Positions 38,485 through 46,787 of a DNA stretch of 64,000 nt are shown one piece after another. Under the pieces are notes generated by a model. The model saw only the letters and a program-made list of their open reading frames with translations, was not told the DNA's origin and ran no database searches. Numbering within the stretch: position 1 is the stretch's first letter; the number at the start of each line of letters is the position of its first letter. The translations under genes were made by a program, and so were the position numbers. Source of the DNA: Planotetraspora kaengkrachanensis (GTDB lineage: Bacteria; Actinomycetota; Actinomycetes; Streptosporangiales; Streptosporangiaceae); contig NZ_BONV01000004.1 in the NCBI RefSeq assembly GCF_016862895.1, positions 124,001 through 188,000 of the forward strand, read 5' to 3'.

Positions 38485-39208
38485 TCTCGGCGGAACCGTC
38501 GCGACCGGTTCGCTGGTGCTGGCCCTCCCGATCGCGTTGCTGGCCGGCCTGGTGTCGTTCGTCTCCCCGTGCGTGCTCCCCCTGGTCCCCGGCTACCTGT
38601 CGTACGTGACGGGCATGAGCGGCGACCCGAAGCGCAGCCGCATGGTGCTCGGGAGCGCCCTGTTCGTGCTCGGCTTCGCCGCCGTGTTCGTGCTCGGCGG
38701 CGCGCTTTTCGGCGGCGTCGGCGGCGTCCTGCTGGGGAACTCCCAAGTGATCACCCGCGTGCTGGGCGTGCTGACGATCGTCCTGGGCCTCGTCTTCATG
38801 GGGCTCATCCCCGGGCTCGAGCGCGAAGTGCGGATCCGCCGCTTCCCGGCGGCGGGCCTCGCCGGCGCCCCGCTGCTCGGGGTGGTGTTCGGGCTCGGCT
38901 GGACGCCGTGCATCGGGCCCACGCTGGCCGTGGTGCTCACCCTCTCCGTCGACCAGGGCAGCGCCCTCAGGGGCGCCGTCCTCGCCTTCGTCTACGCCCT
39001 GGGCCTCGGGCTGCCGTTCGTGCTGGCCGGGCTCGCCTATCGCAAGGCGCTGCACGCGTTCAAGGCGGTGCGCCGCCACACCGTGGTCATCACGCGTGTG
39101 GGCGGTGCCATGCTGGTCTGCGTGGGCCTGCTCCTCGTGACCGGGATCTGGGGCGACCTCATCGCCGGCCTGCAGGGCTGGGTCGGCGGATTCGAGCCGG
39201 TGATCTGA
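38477..39208 (+). CDS. ccdA: Cytochrome c biogenesis protein CcdA
   Basis: The 243-residue membrane protein has about 6 helices. Cys in [16 protein letters not shown] and in [16 protein letters not shown] are the conserved redox pair of the CcdA/DsbD family. It passes reducing power from cytoplasmic thioredoxin to the ResA-like lipoprotein. It overlaps the upstream gene by 8 bases and the resB start by 1. Confidence 0.96.
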   Translation: MSDLGGTVATGSLVLALPIALLAGLVSFVSPCVLPLVPGYLSYVTGMSGDPKRSRMVLGSALFVLGFAAVFVLGGALFGGVGGVLLGNSQVITRVLGVLTIVLGLVFMGLIPGLEREVRIRRFPAAGLAGAPLLGVVFGLGWTPCIGPTLAVVLTLSVDQGSALRGAVLAFVYALGLGLPFVLAGLAYRKALHAFKAVRRHTVVITRVGGAMLVCVGLLLVTGIWGDLIAGLQGWVGGFEPVI

Positions 39209-40851
39209 TGACTCTGCCACCCGACACCGAGACGGCGGGAACGCCCGAGGCGTCCGTCGCGATCGAGTCGGCCCCCAAGGAACCGCCGCGCCCCGTCGGC
39301 CTCGGCGTGGTCGGCTGGCTGCGCTGGGGCTGGCGCACGCTCACCTCGATGCGCACGGCGCTGATCCTGCTGTTCCTGTTCGCGCTCGGCTCCGTGCCCG
39401 GCTCGATCTTCCCCCAGAGGGGGGTCGACCCGGACAAGGTGGCGCAGTACTTCCAGAACTCGCCCACCGAGGCCGAGTGGCTGGACCGGTTCCAGCTCTT
39501 CGACGTGTTCACGGCGCCGTGGTACGCCGCCGTCTACCTGCTGCTGTTCGTCTCCCTGGCCGGATGCGTGCTTCCGCGCGCCCTGGTGCACTTCAAGGAG
39601 ATCCGCCGCAAGCCCCCCGCCGCCCCGCGCAACCTGCTGCGCCTGCCGTACGGCGAGGCCTTCGAGGGGGAGCTGACAGTCGAGCAGGCGGCGGCGAAGC
39701 TGCGGAGCAGGCGGTTTCGCGTCGTCACGGGCCCGGACTGGGTCGCGGCGGAGAAGGGCTACCTGCGTGAGACCGGGAACCTCCTGTTCCACGTCGCGCT
39801 GCTCGCCCTGCTGTTCGCCGTCGGCGCCGGCGGCCTGTACGGCTACCGCGGCAACGTGCTGGTGGTCGAGGGCGACGGCTTCGCCAACACCGTCGCGGCC
39901 TACGACCGGTTCATGCCGGGGCAGCGCGTGTCGGCGGAGTCGCTGACGCCGTTCTCGTTCACGCTCAAGGACTTCCAGGCGTCGTACGTCGGCGCGGGGG
40001 AGAAGATGGGGCAGCCGCTGGACTACAGCGCGAAGCTGTCCGTGCAGGACACCCCGTCGTCGCCGCCCCGCGACGTCGACCTCAAGGTCAACGACCCGCT
40101 CGACGTCAACGGCACGCTGACCTACCTCATCGGGCACGGGTACGCTCCCACGTTCAAGGTGACCGACGGGAAGGGCCAGGTGGCCTTCGACGGGCCCGTG
40201 CCGTGCCTCGTCGACGACCAGGCGACCTACACCTCCGAATGCACCATCAAGGTGCCCGACGCCCACCCGACGCAGCTCGGGTTCGTCGCGCGGTTCCTGC
40301 CGAGCACCGTGCCGAACGGGAGCGCCTGGGTGTCGGTCTTCCCCGCCGCGGTCAACCCGACGGTGCAGCTCATCGGGTCCTTCCAGGGCGACCTCGGGCT
40401 CGACTCGGGACAGCCGCAGTCGGTCTACGTCCTCGACACCGACAAGCTGAAGCCGCTCGGCAAGATGTCCGCGACGCCGCCGAAGCCGCTCGCCCTCGGT
40501 GAGACGCGTGACCTGCCCGACGGCGCCGGGAAGATCCAGTTCACCGGCGTCAAGGAATGGATCACTCTGCAGACCACGCACGACCCCGGCCGGCTCCCCG
40601 CGCTGGCCGCCGCCGCGGCCGCGGTCCTCGGTCTCGTGTTCTCCCTGATGATCCGCAGGCGCAGGGTCTGGGTCCGGGTGACGGACCGGAAGGTCACGGT
40701 GGGAGGATTGACCCGCACGGAAGGCGATGTCGGCGGCTTCTCCGAGGAGTTCGCCGAGCTCGTCTCCCTCCTCCGTGGCTCCCAGGATTCTCCGGCACCT
40801 CAGGCCGGGCCAGCACCAGTTGAGCCGAGCACCGGCCCCGACCAGGAGTAG
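39208..40851 (+). CDS. resB: Cytochrome c biogenesis protein ResB (CcsB1/Ccs1)
   Basis: The 547-residue protein is one of the two parts of the system II heme-lyase. Membrane segments lie at about 45-65 (MRTALILLFLFALGSVPGS), 100-120 and 190-205, with a large extracytoplasmic domain (about 210-455) and a last helix (about 465-485). The ATG at 39208 shares one base with the ccdA stop. An Asp/Glu-Pro-rich tail ends it. Confidence 0.94.
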   Translation: MTLPPDTETAGTPEASVAIESAPKEPPRPVGLGVVGWLRWGWRTLTSMRTALILLFLFALGSVPGSIFPQRGVDPDKVAQYFQNSPTEAEWLDRFQLFDVFTAPWYAAVYLLLFVSLAGCVLPRALVHFKEIRRKPPAAPRNLLRLPYGEAFEGELTVEQAAAKLRSRRFRVVTGPDWVAAEKGYLRETGNLLFHVALLALLFAVGAGGLYGYRGNVLVVEGDGFANTVAAYDRFMPGQRVSAESLTPFSFTLKDFQASYVGAGEKMGQPLDYSAKLSVQDTPSSPPRDVDLKVNDPLDVNGTLTYLIGHGYAPTFKVTDGKGQVAFDGPVPCLVDDQATYTSECTIKVPDAHPTQLGFVARFLPSTVPNGSAWVSVFPAAVNPTVQLIGSFQGDLGLDSGQPQSVYVLDTDKLKPLGKMSATPPKPLALGETRDLPDGAGKIQFTGVKEWITLQTTHDPGRLPALAAAAAAVLGLVFSLMIRRRRVWVRVTDRKVTVGGLTRTEGDVGGFSEEFAELVSLLRGSQDSPAPQAGPAPVEPSTGPDQE

Positions 40852-40853
40852 AG

Positions 40854-41816
40854 ATGCCGTCCGAGGTCAATACGGGACTCGCCACCCTGAGCGATCAGCT
40901 CATTCTGGCGACCGTCCTCCTCTATCTCGTCGCCATGATCGGCTACGCCCTGGAGCTCGCCTTCGGCCGGGTGCGCACGGTCTCCGCCGCGAAACGCGAA
41001 CCGGTCGCGGTGGGCGCGTCCGTGTCCTCCGGCTCGGGCGGGGTTCTGCCGGAGGCCGAGAGCCCGCGTGAGCCGGAGCCCGAGCCCTGGGCGATAAAGG
41101 CGGGTGGCCTCGCCGTCGTCCTCACGTGGATCGCATGGGCGGCCAACCTCGCCGGCATCCTCACCCGGGGCATCGCGGTGGACCGCTGGCCCTGGGCCAA
41201 CATGTACGAGTTCGTGGTGGCCATCTGCTTCGCCGCGGTGACTGCCTTCCTGGTGCTCATGACCCGCCAGCCGATCCGGTTCCTCGGCGCCTTCGTCGCG
41301 CTGACGGCCGCGCTCGGGCTCGGGTTCGCGGTGCTCTTCCTGCACGTGCAGGCGGGGCCGGTGATGCCGGCGCTGCACTCCTACTGGATCGCCATCCATG
41401 TCACGGCGGCCATCGTCGCCAGCGGACTGTTCATCCTCGCCGGCGTCTGCGCCATCCTCTACCTGATCCGCAACGACGGCCGGGCGTCGGTCCTGCCGAG
41501 CCGCAAGGACCTCGAGCGCATCACGCACCGCGCGATCGTGATCTCCTTCCCCATCTGGACGTTCGCCGTCATCGCCGGCGCGATGTGGGCCGACCGGGCC
41601 TGGGGTCGTTACTGGGGCTGGGACCCCAAGGAGGTCTGGGCGTTCATCACCTGGGTGGCGTACGCCGCCTACCTGCACGCCCGCGCGACGGCCGGATGGC
41701 GGGGCAAGGCCGCGATCATCGTGTCGCTGGTGGCGTTCGCCTGCCTGCTGTTCAACCTGATCGGCGTGAACATCTTCTTCAGCGGCCTCCACTCCTACGC
41801 CGACGTCCCCAACTGA
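40854..41816 (+). CDS. ccsA: Cytochrome c biogenesis protein CcsA/CcsB (heme handling)
   Basis: The 320-residue membrane protein carries the heme-handling WWD-type motif WGRYWGWDPKEVWAFITW (about 255-270) with conserved His residues in flanking loops (VQAGPVMPALHSYWIAIHV, GLHSY). With ResB it moves heme across the membrane and attaches it to cytochrome c. It follows resB by 2 bases. It is the last gene of this operon, and array B begins 13 bases downstream. Confidence 0.95.
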   Translation: MPSEVNTGLATLSDQLILATVLLYLVAMIGYALELAFGRVRTVSAAKREPVAVGASVSSGSGGVLPEAESPREPEPEPWAIKAGGLAVVLTWIAWAANLAGILTRGIAVDRWPWANMYEFVVAICFAAVTAFLVLMTRQPIRFLGAFVALTAALGLGFAVLFLHVQAGPVMPALHSYWIAIHVTAAIVASGLFILAGVCAILYLIRNDGRASVLPSRKDLERITHRAIVISFPIWTFAVIAGAMWADRAWGRYWGWDPKEVWAFITWVAYAAYLHARATAGWRGKAAIIVSLVAFACLLFNLIGVNIFFSGLHSYADVPN

Positions 41817-41829
41817 CCCTCCCCTTGGG

Positions 41830-41970
41830 TGTGATCATGCAGAGGTTGATGTCGTGATCATGCACGGATTCGTGGATGTGGCCTCTGGCGTGCGCCGACG
41901 GCATTCGTGATCATGCAAGGGTTCGCAGATGGCCCCTCCGACGTGCGTCGATGGTATTCATGATCATGCA
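41830..41970 (-). repeat. 53-bp-period repeat array B, left arm (minus orientation)
   Basis: The core, read as CGTGATCATGC, occurs at 41830 (first base T), 41853, 41906 and 41959 (second base A). The last three are exactly 53 bases apart; the first is 23 bases before the second, a truncated unit. The 53-base units at 41853 and 41906 are similar over their full length, both ending in ATT before the next core. They are the reverse complement of the right arm. Confidence 0.9.
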
Positions 41971-42040
41971 TCAGTCGTCGTGAGCACGCCTGTCGCATGC
42001 ACGCTGCCATGTCGTACGGCCAGGGCGCGCGGTCGGTCGT

Positions 42041-42211
42041 GCATGATCACGAAAGATGTCTCCGCAGGTCGGCGGTGCACCGGGCGAAAGTGTGCATGAT
42101 CATGAACAGGAGATGGGCAGGTCGGCAAGGGTGCCGACGAACCTGAGCATGATCACGCCTACGGGGAGGGGCAGGTCGGCGGGGGTGTCGCCGAATCTGT
42201 GCATGATCACG
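42041..42211 (+). repeat. 53-bp-period repeat array B, right arm (plus orientation)
   Basis: The core GCATGATCACG occurs at 42041, 42094 (GCATGATCATG), 42147 and 42201, with spacings of 53, 53 and 54. Each unit also contains GCAGGTCGGC about 25 bases into it and ends in a variant of CGAATCTGT just before the next core. The last core lies 10 bases from the end of the PLDc_N gene. About 70 bases without a good core separate it from the left arm. Confidence 0.9.
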
Positions 42212-42220
42212 CGGAGGGGG

Positions 42221-42550
42221 TCAGTCTTCGTCGCGGAGGCGGCGTTCCAGGTGACGGAGGAACTCGGGGTCGTCGTCGGGGCCCTTCGGAGCCTCGGCCC
42301 GGGGCGGTGCCGGAGGCATGCCTGAGGACGGCGTTCCGTAGATGTGACGCGCACCAGGGACCGTGTCGCCGATCCTGGGCCGTCCGAGCAGCAGCCACAA
42401 CAGGCCGCCCAGCGCCGCGAGCAACACCACGATGATGACCCAGAGGATCTTCGGCAGTCTCCGGACCTCCTGCTCGGGGCTCGTGATCACGTCGAACAGG
42501 CAGTAGAGCCAGAAGGCCAGCAGCGCTAGACCGATAACCACGCTAGGCAT
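42221..42550 (-). CDS. PLDc_N (phospholipase D nuclease N-terminal) domain membrane protein
   Basis: The 109-residue protein has two close membrane helices, MPSVVIGLALLAFWLYCLFD and [20 protein letters not shown], separated by the conserved ITSPEQEVRRLPK turn that defines PLDc_N. The second half is a Pro-rich, then acidic and basic cytoplasmic tail ending EFLRHLERRLRDED. No nuclease domain is attached. ATG 42550 or GTG 42556 could be the start. Function unknown; it is probably a small membrane adaptor. Confidence 0.85.
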   Translation of the reverse strand: MPSVVIGLALLAFWLYCLFDVITSPEQEVRRLPKILWVIIVVLLAALGGLLWLLLGRPRIGDTVPGARHIYGTPSSGMPPAPPRAEAPKGPDDDPEFLRHLERRLRDED

Positions 42551-42686
42551 GCCCACACGTTAAGCCATATGGCCATGTGATCGTGTTTTCGCGGCGATAG
42601 CCGTACATCATTTCCGGGTGACGCGGCCAGAACGGCAACGTACGGTGGACCGGTAGAACGCGAGCGCGCGACACATGAGAGGTGCG

Positions 42687-43628
42687 ATGTCGGAGCCGGG
42701 CGACCGGGGACGCCACCGGCGGGGACCGCGGTGGTGGCAACGCGGGCCGTACGCGTCGTCGCACCGGGACACCCGAGAGGCTCGGGAGACGCGCGAGGCC
42801 AGAGAGTCGCGGGAGACCAAAGAGGCCAGAAAGCCTCGAGACGTCCGCGAGATGTGGGACTTCCAGGACCTCGACGCCCCCGGGCGGTTCATCGAGCATC
42901 CGGTCGAGAAGGTCCACGCGGTGACCGCTCCCGTCGTGGACGACCGGCCGCAGTACACCTGGCGCGACTTCGAGCTGGACGACCAGCCTGTGCGCGCCGA
43001 GCCGCATCGCCCGGACGCGCCCGACCTGAGGGACGGCCGGCGCCACTGCGGTCCCCTGGAGCGCGTGCTGTTCCGTCAGTGGGACGCCATGGACGGACCG
43101 CCCTCCGCGGACGCCGTACGGGCCGTGGACGGCCTCGCACGCCTTCCTGAAGGACTCAAGGCGAAGCTGGCCATCGGGCTCGACGGCATCTACATCGGCC
43201 GCGGAGGCGTGCCCGATCTCGACGACATGGGCTACCTGCGCGGGGCGCCGCTTCCGTCCGGGCGGGCCACCTGGGACATCTGCGCGGGCGCGTACGGCGA
43301 TCGCAAGATCGTCGTCGGTGACCGGCCCTCGCCGACGCCCGACGTGATGATGCACGAAGTCGGGCATGCACTGGACGACGTGGACGCGAGTCCGGGAGAG
43401 TGGGTTTCGGACTCTCCGGAGTTCGCCGCGCTGTACGAGGACTGCATGCCGATGTTCGCCTCGGCGTTCCACCGGCAACCCGGCGGTCTCGGACGCAAGG
43501 AGTTCTTCGCCGACGCGTTCGCGGCGATCGCGTCGCGTCAGCGGCCGGCTCTGGTGGACATGCTCGGCGGCGACACCCGGACCGCGCTCAACGTCATGCT
43601 GTTCTTCAACAGGCGCTATGGAATCTAG
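42687..43628 (+). CDS. Putative zinc metallopeptidase with HEVGH motif
   Basis: The 313-residue protein starts at ATG 42687 (GAGAGG 4 bases upstream). After a basic Trp-containing start it has a charged repeat block with a TREARE/ARESRE/EARKPR rhythm (about 28-50). A globular part follows, ending in MMHEVGHALDD (His223, Glu224, His227) and, 45 residues later, RKEFFADAFAAIA (Glu272 as a third zinc ligand). This order resembles ATLF-like/PPEP zincins. No signal peptide is seen. A 78-residue gene follows after 10 bases. Confidence 0.72.
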   Translation: MSEPGDRGRHRRGPRWWQRGPYASSHRDTREARETREARESRETKEARKPRDVREMWDFQDLDAPGRFIEHPVEKVHAVTAPVVDDRPQYTWRDFELDDQPVRAEPHRPDAPDLRDGRRHCGPLERVLFRQWDAMDGPPSADAVRAVDGLARLPEGLKAKLAIGLDGIYIGRGGVPDLDDMGYLRGAPLPSGRATWDICAGAYGDRKIVVGDRPSPTPDVMMHEVGHALDDVDASPGEWVSDSPEFAALYEDCMPMFASAFHRQPGGLGRKEFFADAFAAIASRQRPALVDMLGGDTRTALNVMLFFNRRYGI

Positions 43629-43638
43629 GTGAAACGGG

Positions 43639-43875
43639 ATGTACGTGATCCGGCTCGGTGACGGGACACTCCGCGTGCCTCGATCACTGACCAGCGATGA
43701 CGGGCGCCTGATCGGCAACGCGTACGTCGAGATCGCTCCGGGGGAGCCCGACTACGACCGATGGGCGGCCGAGTCGATCACTGAGGCGGAGGACGCCGAA
43801 CGGCGTCGCCGCTGGCAGGAGGAGAACGACCAGTTGGAGCGGGAGTTCCTGGCCTTCAAGGCCGAACAGGACTGA
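43639..43875 (+). CDS. Small acidic protein paired with the HEVGH protein
   Basis: The 78-residue protein begins MYVIRLGDGTLRVPRSLTSD, a small beta-rich unit, and ends in a highly charged helix (about 45-78, ITEAEDAERRRRWQEENDQL) likely to form a coiled coil. It starts 10 bases after the peptidase-like gene, so it is almost certainly co-transcribed and may bind or restrain it. I do not recognise the family. A strong terminator follows. Confidence 0.7.
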   Translation: MYVIRLGDGTLRVPRSLTSDDGRLIGNAYVEIAPGEPDYDRWAAESITEAEDAERRRRWQEENDQLEREFLAFKAEQD

Positions 43876-43914
43876 GTCCGATGCGCGCCCGGGCAGGACA
43901 GGCCGGGCTGACTC

Positions 43915-43952
43915 GGTGATCCTGCGCTATCCGGGTAGCGCGCAGGATCACC
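43915..43952. terminator. Strong bidirectional terminator before bldC
   Basis: GGTGATCCTGCGC (43915-43927) is the exact reverse complement of GCGCAGGATCACC (43940-43952), giving 13 bp; a GCTA/TAGC pairing can extend it with a small bulge. It sits between the small acidic gene (ends 43875) and convergent bldC (ends 43970). Confidence 0.85.
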
Positions 43953-43969
43953 CGGTGCTGGTACTTGCG

Positions 43970-44191
43970 TCAGATCCGCGGTGATTCGCCATTCGGCCGG
44001 TCGGCCGTGAGGACGTCCTCCCCGCGAAGGAGGGCGTGCACTTCCGACTCGCGGAATCGCCTGTGCCCACCGGGCGTACGGATGCTGCTGATTCGTCCCG
44101 CCGCGGCCCAGCGTGTCACGGTCTTCGGGTCGACCCGGAAGAGGGCGGCAACCTCTCCAGGGGTCAGCAGTCGCTCGCTGCTACTCTCCAC
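43970..44191 (-). CDS. bldC: Developmental regulator BldC (MerR-type helix-turn-helix)
   Basis: The 73-residue protein from GTG 44191 (GGGGGAG upstream) has LLTPGEVAALFRVDPKTVTR, then SIRTPGGHRRFRESEVHALL, nearly the same as Streptomyces BldC. BldC binds DNA as head-to-tail cooperative chains on direct repeats and holds back sporulation. A longer frame from ATG 44209 is possible but its start lacks a ribosome binding site. The upstream gap of about 260 bases, shared with the DUF4229 gene, is AT-rich in part (TATGAT near 44322). Confidence 0.94.
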   Translation of the reverse strand: MESSSERLLTPGEVAALFRVDPKTVTRWAAAGRISSIRTPGGHRRFRESEVHALLRGEDVLTADRPNGESPRI

Positions 44192-44451
44192 AATCTCTCC
44201 CCCTCGCATCCCGCGTCCTGCAGCGGGGCGGACAGGTAACCAGTGTGCCGAGCGAAGCCTGATTTATCCGTGGTTTTCGTAGAAGATCACGGGTTGTTAC
44301 CGGCTCAGTGCCCGATTGTTATATGATAGAGCCTCTTTGGGACGCTCATGGGTGTTTCTTTACAAAAGCGCCTTGTTGTGAACACTAGCAGTGCTCGCGC
44401 CCGATGCGAAGAGAGACCTACATCTCGGGAAGGTGACGTAACCTCGACGCT
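44192..44451. promoter_or_regulatory. Divergent intergenic region of bldC and the DUF4229 gene
   Basis: About 260 bases without a gene. It is AT-richer than its surroundings at 44290-44375. TATGAT (44322-44327) is a possible -10 on the plus strand, but its -35 is unclear. TAACCT (44439-44444) ends 7 bases before the GTG of the DUF4229 gene and could be its -10 with a leaderless start. Confidence 0.4.
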
Positions 44452-44661
44452 GTGCATCCGGTAGTCGTTTACACCCTTTCGCGCATCGGCTTGTTCGCCG
44501 CTGCCCTCGCCGTCCTGTACCTCGTCGGGTTGCGCACGTACGCCCTGCTCGCCGCGGCTTTTCTGGTCAGCGGCGTCATCAGCTACGTGCTGCTGTCGAA
44601 ACAGCGTGACGCCCTCAGCGAGCGGATCACCAGGAAACGCGGAGGATCCGAGGAGAACTAG
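44452..44661 (+). CDS. DUF4229 small membrane protein
   Basis: The 69-residue protein is two membrane helices (ALAVLYLVGLRTYALLAAAF and AFLVSGVISYVLLSKQ) with a basic tail ending KRGGSEEN. This matches DUF4229, a small actinobacterial membrane family of unknown function. The start is GTG 44452 with no clear ribosome binding site. Its last 4 bases overlap the end of the convergent beta-propeller gene. Confidence 0.85.
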   Translation: MHPVVVYTLSRIGLFAAALAVLYLVGLRTYALLAAAFLVSGVISYVLLSKQRDALSERITRKRGGSEEN

Positions 44662-45899
44662 GTCGTCGGGAACATGCCGATCCGGGCATGGTACTCATGT
44701 CCAAGGGTGGTCGTGTCGCTTCCCACCAAAAGGCCCTTCTTTACAGTCAGGAACGCCTTTACCCCGATTCCCCTTTCTCGCGTGGGGTTCCAACTTTGCG
44801 CCTTGCCGGTCACCGGGTTGATCGCCCCGATGCCCTCGCGGCTGACCGAACCCGGCCCGGCGCTGTCGGCCCCCCGCGGGTTGTCGAGCCAGCGCTGGTG
44901 GCCGCCGACGTACACGGCGGATCCGCTGATCGCCACGGCGTAGAGGGAGTCGCCTCCGGTGAGGTTCACCCAGGTCGGGCGCACCTGATCACCCTTGGCG
45001 TACGTCTCGAACCGGGCGGCGGAGTCGCACAGTTTCGTGGTGCCGGGGAAGGGGCCGCCGGTCGTGACGACCACGAAATACTGCCCGTCGGGTGAGATGT
45101 CCAGCCCGCGGACGTAAGAGGGGAAGTTCGGCTTGCACGCCGCGGCGTACACCTCGGTGTGCCAGTCGGCGACGCGACCTGTCGTGAGATCTATCACCCC
45201 GAGCTGGGGCCGGCGCAGGCCGTCGAGGGCCGCGAACGACCCGTCGACCACGAGCCGGTCGTGGCCGGCCGCCATGGCGTAGACCCTTGGGCCGGCGCCG
45301 GGGCCGCCCGACGGGGTGACGGTGAAGGCCGGGTCGACGGCTCCGGTCTCCACGTCGACGCGGGCCAGCGCCGTCCGCATGCTCAGGCCGATCCTGACGA
45401 AGTCGCCGCCGACGTAGAGCTTCGAGCCCTGACGTACGAGGCTGGCGACGTCGCCTCCGTAGGCGGGCGCGTAGAAGGTCGGCACCGGCGAGCCGTCGTC
45501 CACCCGCAGCCGGACCAGCGCCCGCTGGGGGCCGTTGAAGGAGCCGCCGACGAAGACGCTGCCGTCGGGGCCGGTGGCCAGCGAGGTCACGGGCCCGTCG
45601 AGGTCGGGGGCGAAGGTGCGCGAGACCCGTCCGGAACCGAGGTCGAAGGCGAAGATGTTGGCCCGGGGGATCTCCGCCGTGCCCCTGGCCTCCTGGACGG
45701 CGCTGAAGCTGCCGCCGACGACCACGGTGTTCCCGACGAGGGCGAAGGCGTTGACGATGCCGTCGAGCACGTGCGGGGTCGAGTCGACGGGGTTCGCCGA
45801 CACCACGCGGGGCTGTCTCATGCCGGCCTGGGCGGGGACGGCGGACAGGAGGACGAGGGCCGCCGCCGCGAGCAGTGTGGTTCTGGCGAACATTCCCAA
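44658..45899 (-). CDS. Secreted beta-propeller repeat protein
   Basis: The 413-residue protein has a signal peptide (ARTTLLAAAALVLLSAVPAQA, cleavage near residue 25). At least five blades follow, each with a VVVGGSF-like strand: VVVGGSF, VFVGGSF, LYVGGDF, LVVDGSF and VYVGGH. This matches extracellular beta-propeller repeats of the DUF5122 type. It probably binds a ligand or protein at the cell surface; no catalytic residues are evident. It is convergent with the DUF4229 gene and divergent from menG. Confidence 0.88.
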   Translation of the reverse strand: MGMFARTTLLAAAALVLLSAVPAQAGMRQPRVVSANPVDSTPHVLDGIVNAFALVGNTVVVGGSFSAVQEARGTAEIPRANIFAFDLGSGRVSRTFAPDLDGPVTSLATGPDGSVFVGGSFNGPQRALVRLRVDDGSPVPTFYAPAYGGDVASLVRQGSKLYVGGDFVRIGLSMRTALARVDVETGAVDPAFTVTPSGGPGAGPRVYAMAAGHDRLVVDGSFAALDGLRRPQLGVIDLTTGRVADWHTEVYAAACKPNFPSYVRGLDISPDGQYFVVVTTGGPFPGTTKLCDSAARFETYAKGDQVRPTWVNLTGGDSLYAVAISGSAVYVGGHQRWLDNPRGADSAGPGSVSREGIGAINPVTGKAQSWNPTRERGIGVKAFLTVKKGLLVGSDTTTLGHEYHARIGMFPTT

Positions 45900-45994
45900 A
45901 GTTCTAGCAGACGCAGCGTAATCAATGAACTACGTTCCGCTCATCGCGCAACGGTGGTGAGAGGCCTCCCGACGGGCCGCCTAGGCTTGCGTGC

Positions 45995-46732
45995 ATGACG
46001 CGCGCATCGCTGGACAAGCAGCCGCACGAGGTCGCCGCGATGTTCGATCGCACGGCCCGGCGGTACGACCTGGTAAACGACGTTCTCTCGCTGGGCCAGG
46101 ACCGCCTGTGGCGCAAGGCGACGGCGGACGCGATCGACGCCGGTCCCGGCGAGTTGGTGCTCGACCTCGCGGCGGGCACAGGCACGTCGACGGACGCCTT
46201 CACCTTGCTGGGCGCACGGGCGATCGCCTGCGACTTCTCGCTCGGCATGCTGAGGACCGGGGTGGCCAGGAGAGGCGGTTCCGGCCTGTACGGCGGAGGG
46301 GTCAGGGGGGTCAGCTTCGTCGCCGGAGACGCCCTGCACCTGCCCTTCGCGGCCGGCGCGTTCGACGCCGCGACCATTTCCTTCGGGCTGCGGAACGTCG
46401 CCGACACGACGCAGGCGCTGCGTGAGATGCTCAGGGTCGTCAAGCCGGGCGGGCGCCTCGTCATCTGCGAGTTCTCCCGGCCGCCGATGAAGGCGTTCGA
46501 TCTCGTCTACTCGCAGTATCTGATGAAGCTGCTGCCGCCGGTGGCGAGGGCCGTCAGCTCGAATCCCGACTCCTACGAGTACCTCGCGGAGTCGATCCGG
46601 GCGTGGCCCGATCAGGCGGCGCTGGCGGCCATCATCCAGAAGGCGGGGTGGGAGAGAGTCGCCTGGCGCAACCTTTCCTTCGGCATCGTCGCGCTCCATC
46701 GTGCGGTCAAGCCGGGCGCCGTCAATCCTTAG
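45995..46732 (+). CDS. menG: Demethylmenaquinone methyltransferase
   Basis: MenG methylates demethylmenaquinone with S-adenosylmethionine, the last step of menaquinone synthesis. The 245-residue protein has [20 protein letters not shown] (UbiE/MenG signature), the SAM motif [14 protein letters not shown], then [20 protein letters not shown] and [15 protein letters not shown]. In an organism with complex I and no ubiquinone genes nearby, menaquinone is the expected electron carrier. It ends 56 bases before the Rex operator of the next operon. Confidence 0.95.
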   Translation: MTRASLDKQPHEVAAMFDRTARRYDLVNDVLSLGQDRLWRKATADAIDAGPGELVLDLAAGTGTSTDAFTLLGARAIACDFSLGMLRTGVARRGGSGLYGGGVRGVSFVAGDALHLPFAAGAFDAATISFGLRNVADTTQALREMLRVVKPGGRLVICEFSRPPMKAFDLVYSQYLMKLLPPVARAVSSNPDSYEYLAESIRAWPDQAALAAIIQKAGWERVAWRNLSFGIVALHRAVKPGAVNP

Positions 46733-46768
46733 CCTCACCCCCTCTGACATTGTCCGGCGGATAAGGGT

Positions 46769-46774
46769 TAGACT
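46769..46774 (+). promoter_or_regulatory. Candidate -10 of the reductase-nuo operon
   Basis: TAGACT lies 13 bases before the Rex operator, so transcription would start just upstream of the operator and bound Rex would block it. The best -35 candidate is CTGACA at 46744, with a long 19-base spacer. Confidence 0.4.
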
Positions 46775-46787
46775 TCGGCGCGACAAG

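Noticed and set aside
41830-42211. The phased repeats as a CRISPR array
   Set aside because: The strictly conserved part is only 11-12 bases, the intervening sequence is itself related from unit to unit, the orientation flips at the middle, and no cas gene lies in the window.
42056-42325. Plus-strand 89-residue frame across array B's right arm
   Set aside because: The 53-bp period is not a multiple of three, so the repeated peptide-like pattern is accidental; the frame also runs antisense into the PLDc_N gene.
42485-42500. CGTGATCACG inside the PLDc_N gene as another repeat copy
   Set aside because: It is explained by the codons for Asp-Val-Ile-Thr-Ser, is not in 53-bp register and lacks the GCAT part.
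44370-44386. TTGTTGTGAACAC as a Rex operator before DUF4229
   Set aside because: Only one half-site is recognisable; there is no TTCACAA arm at the right spacing.
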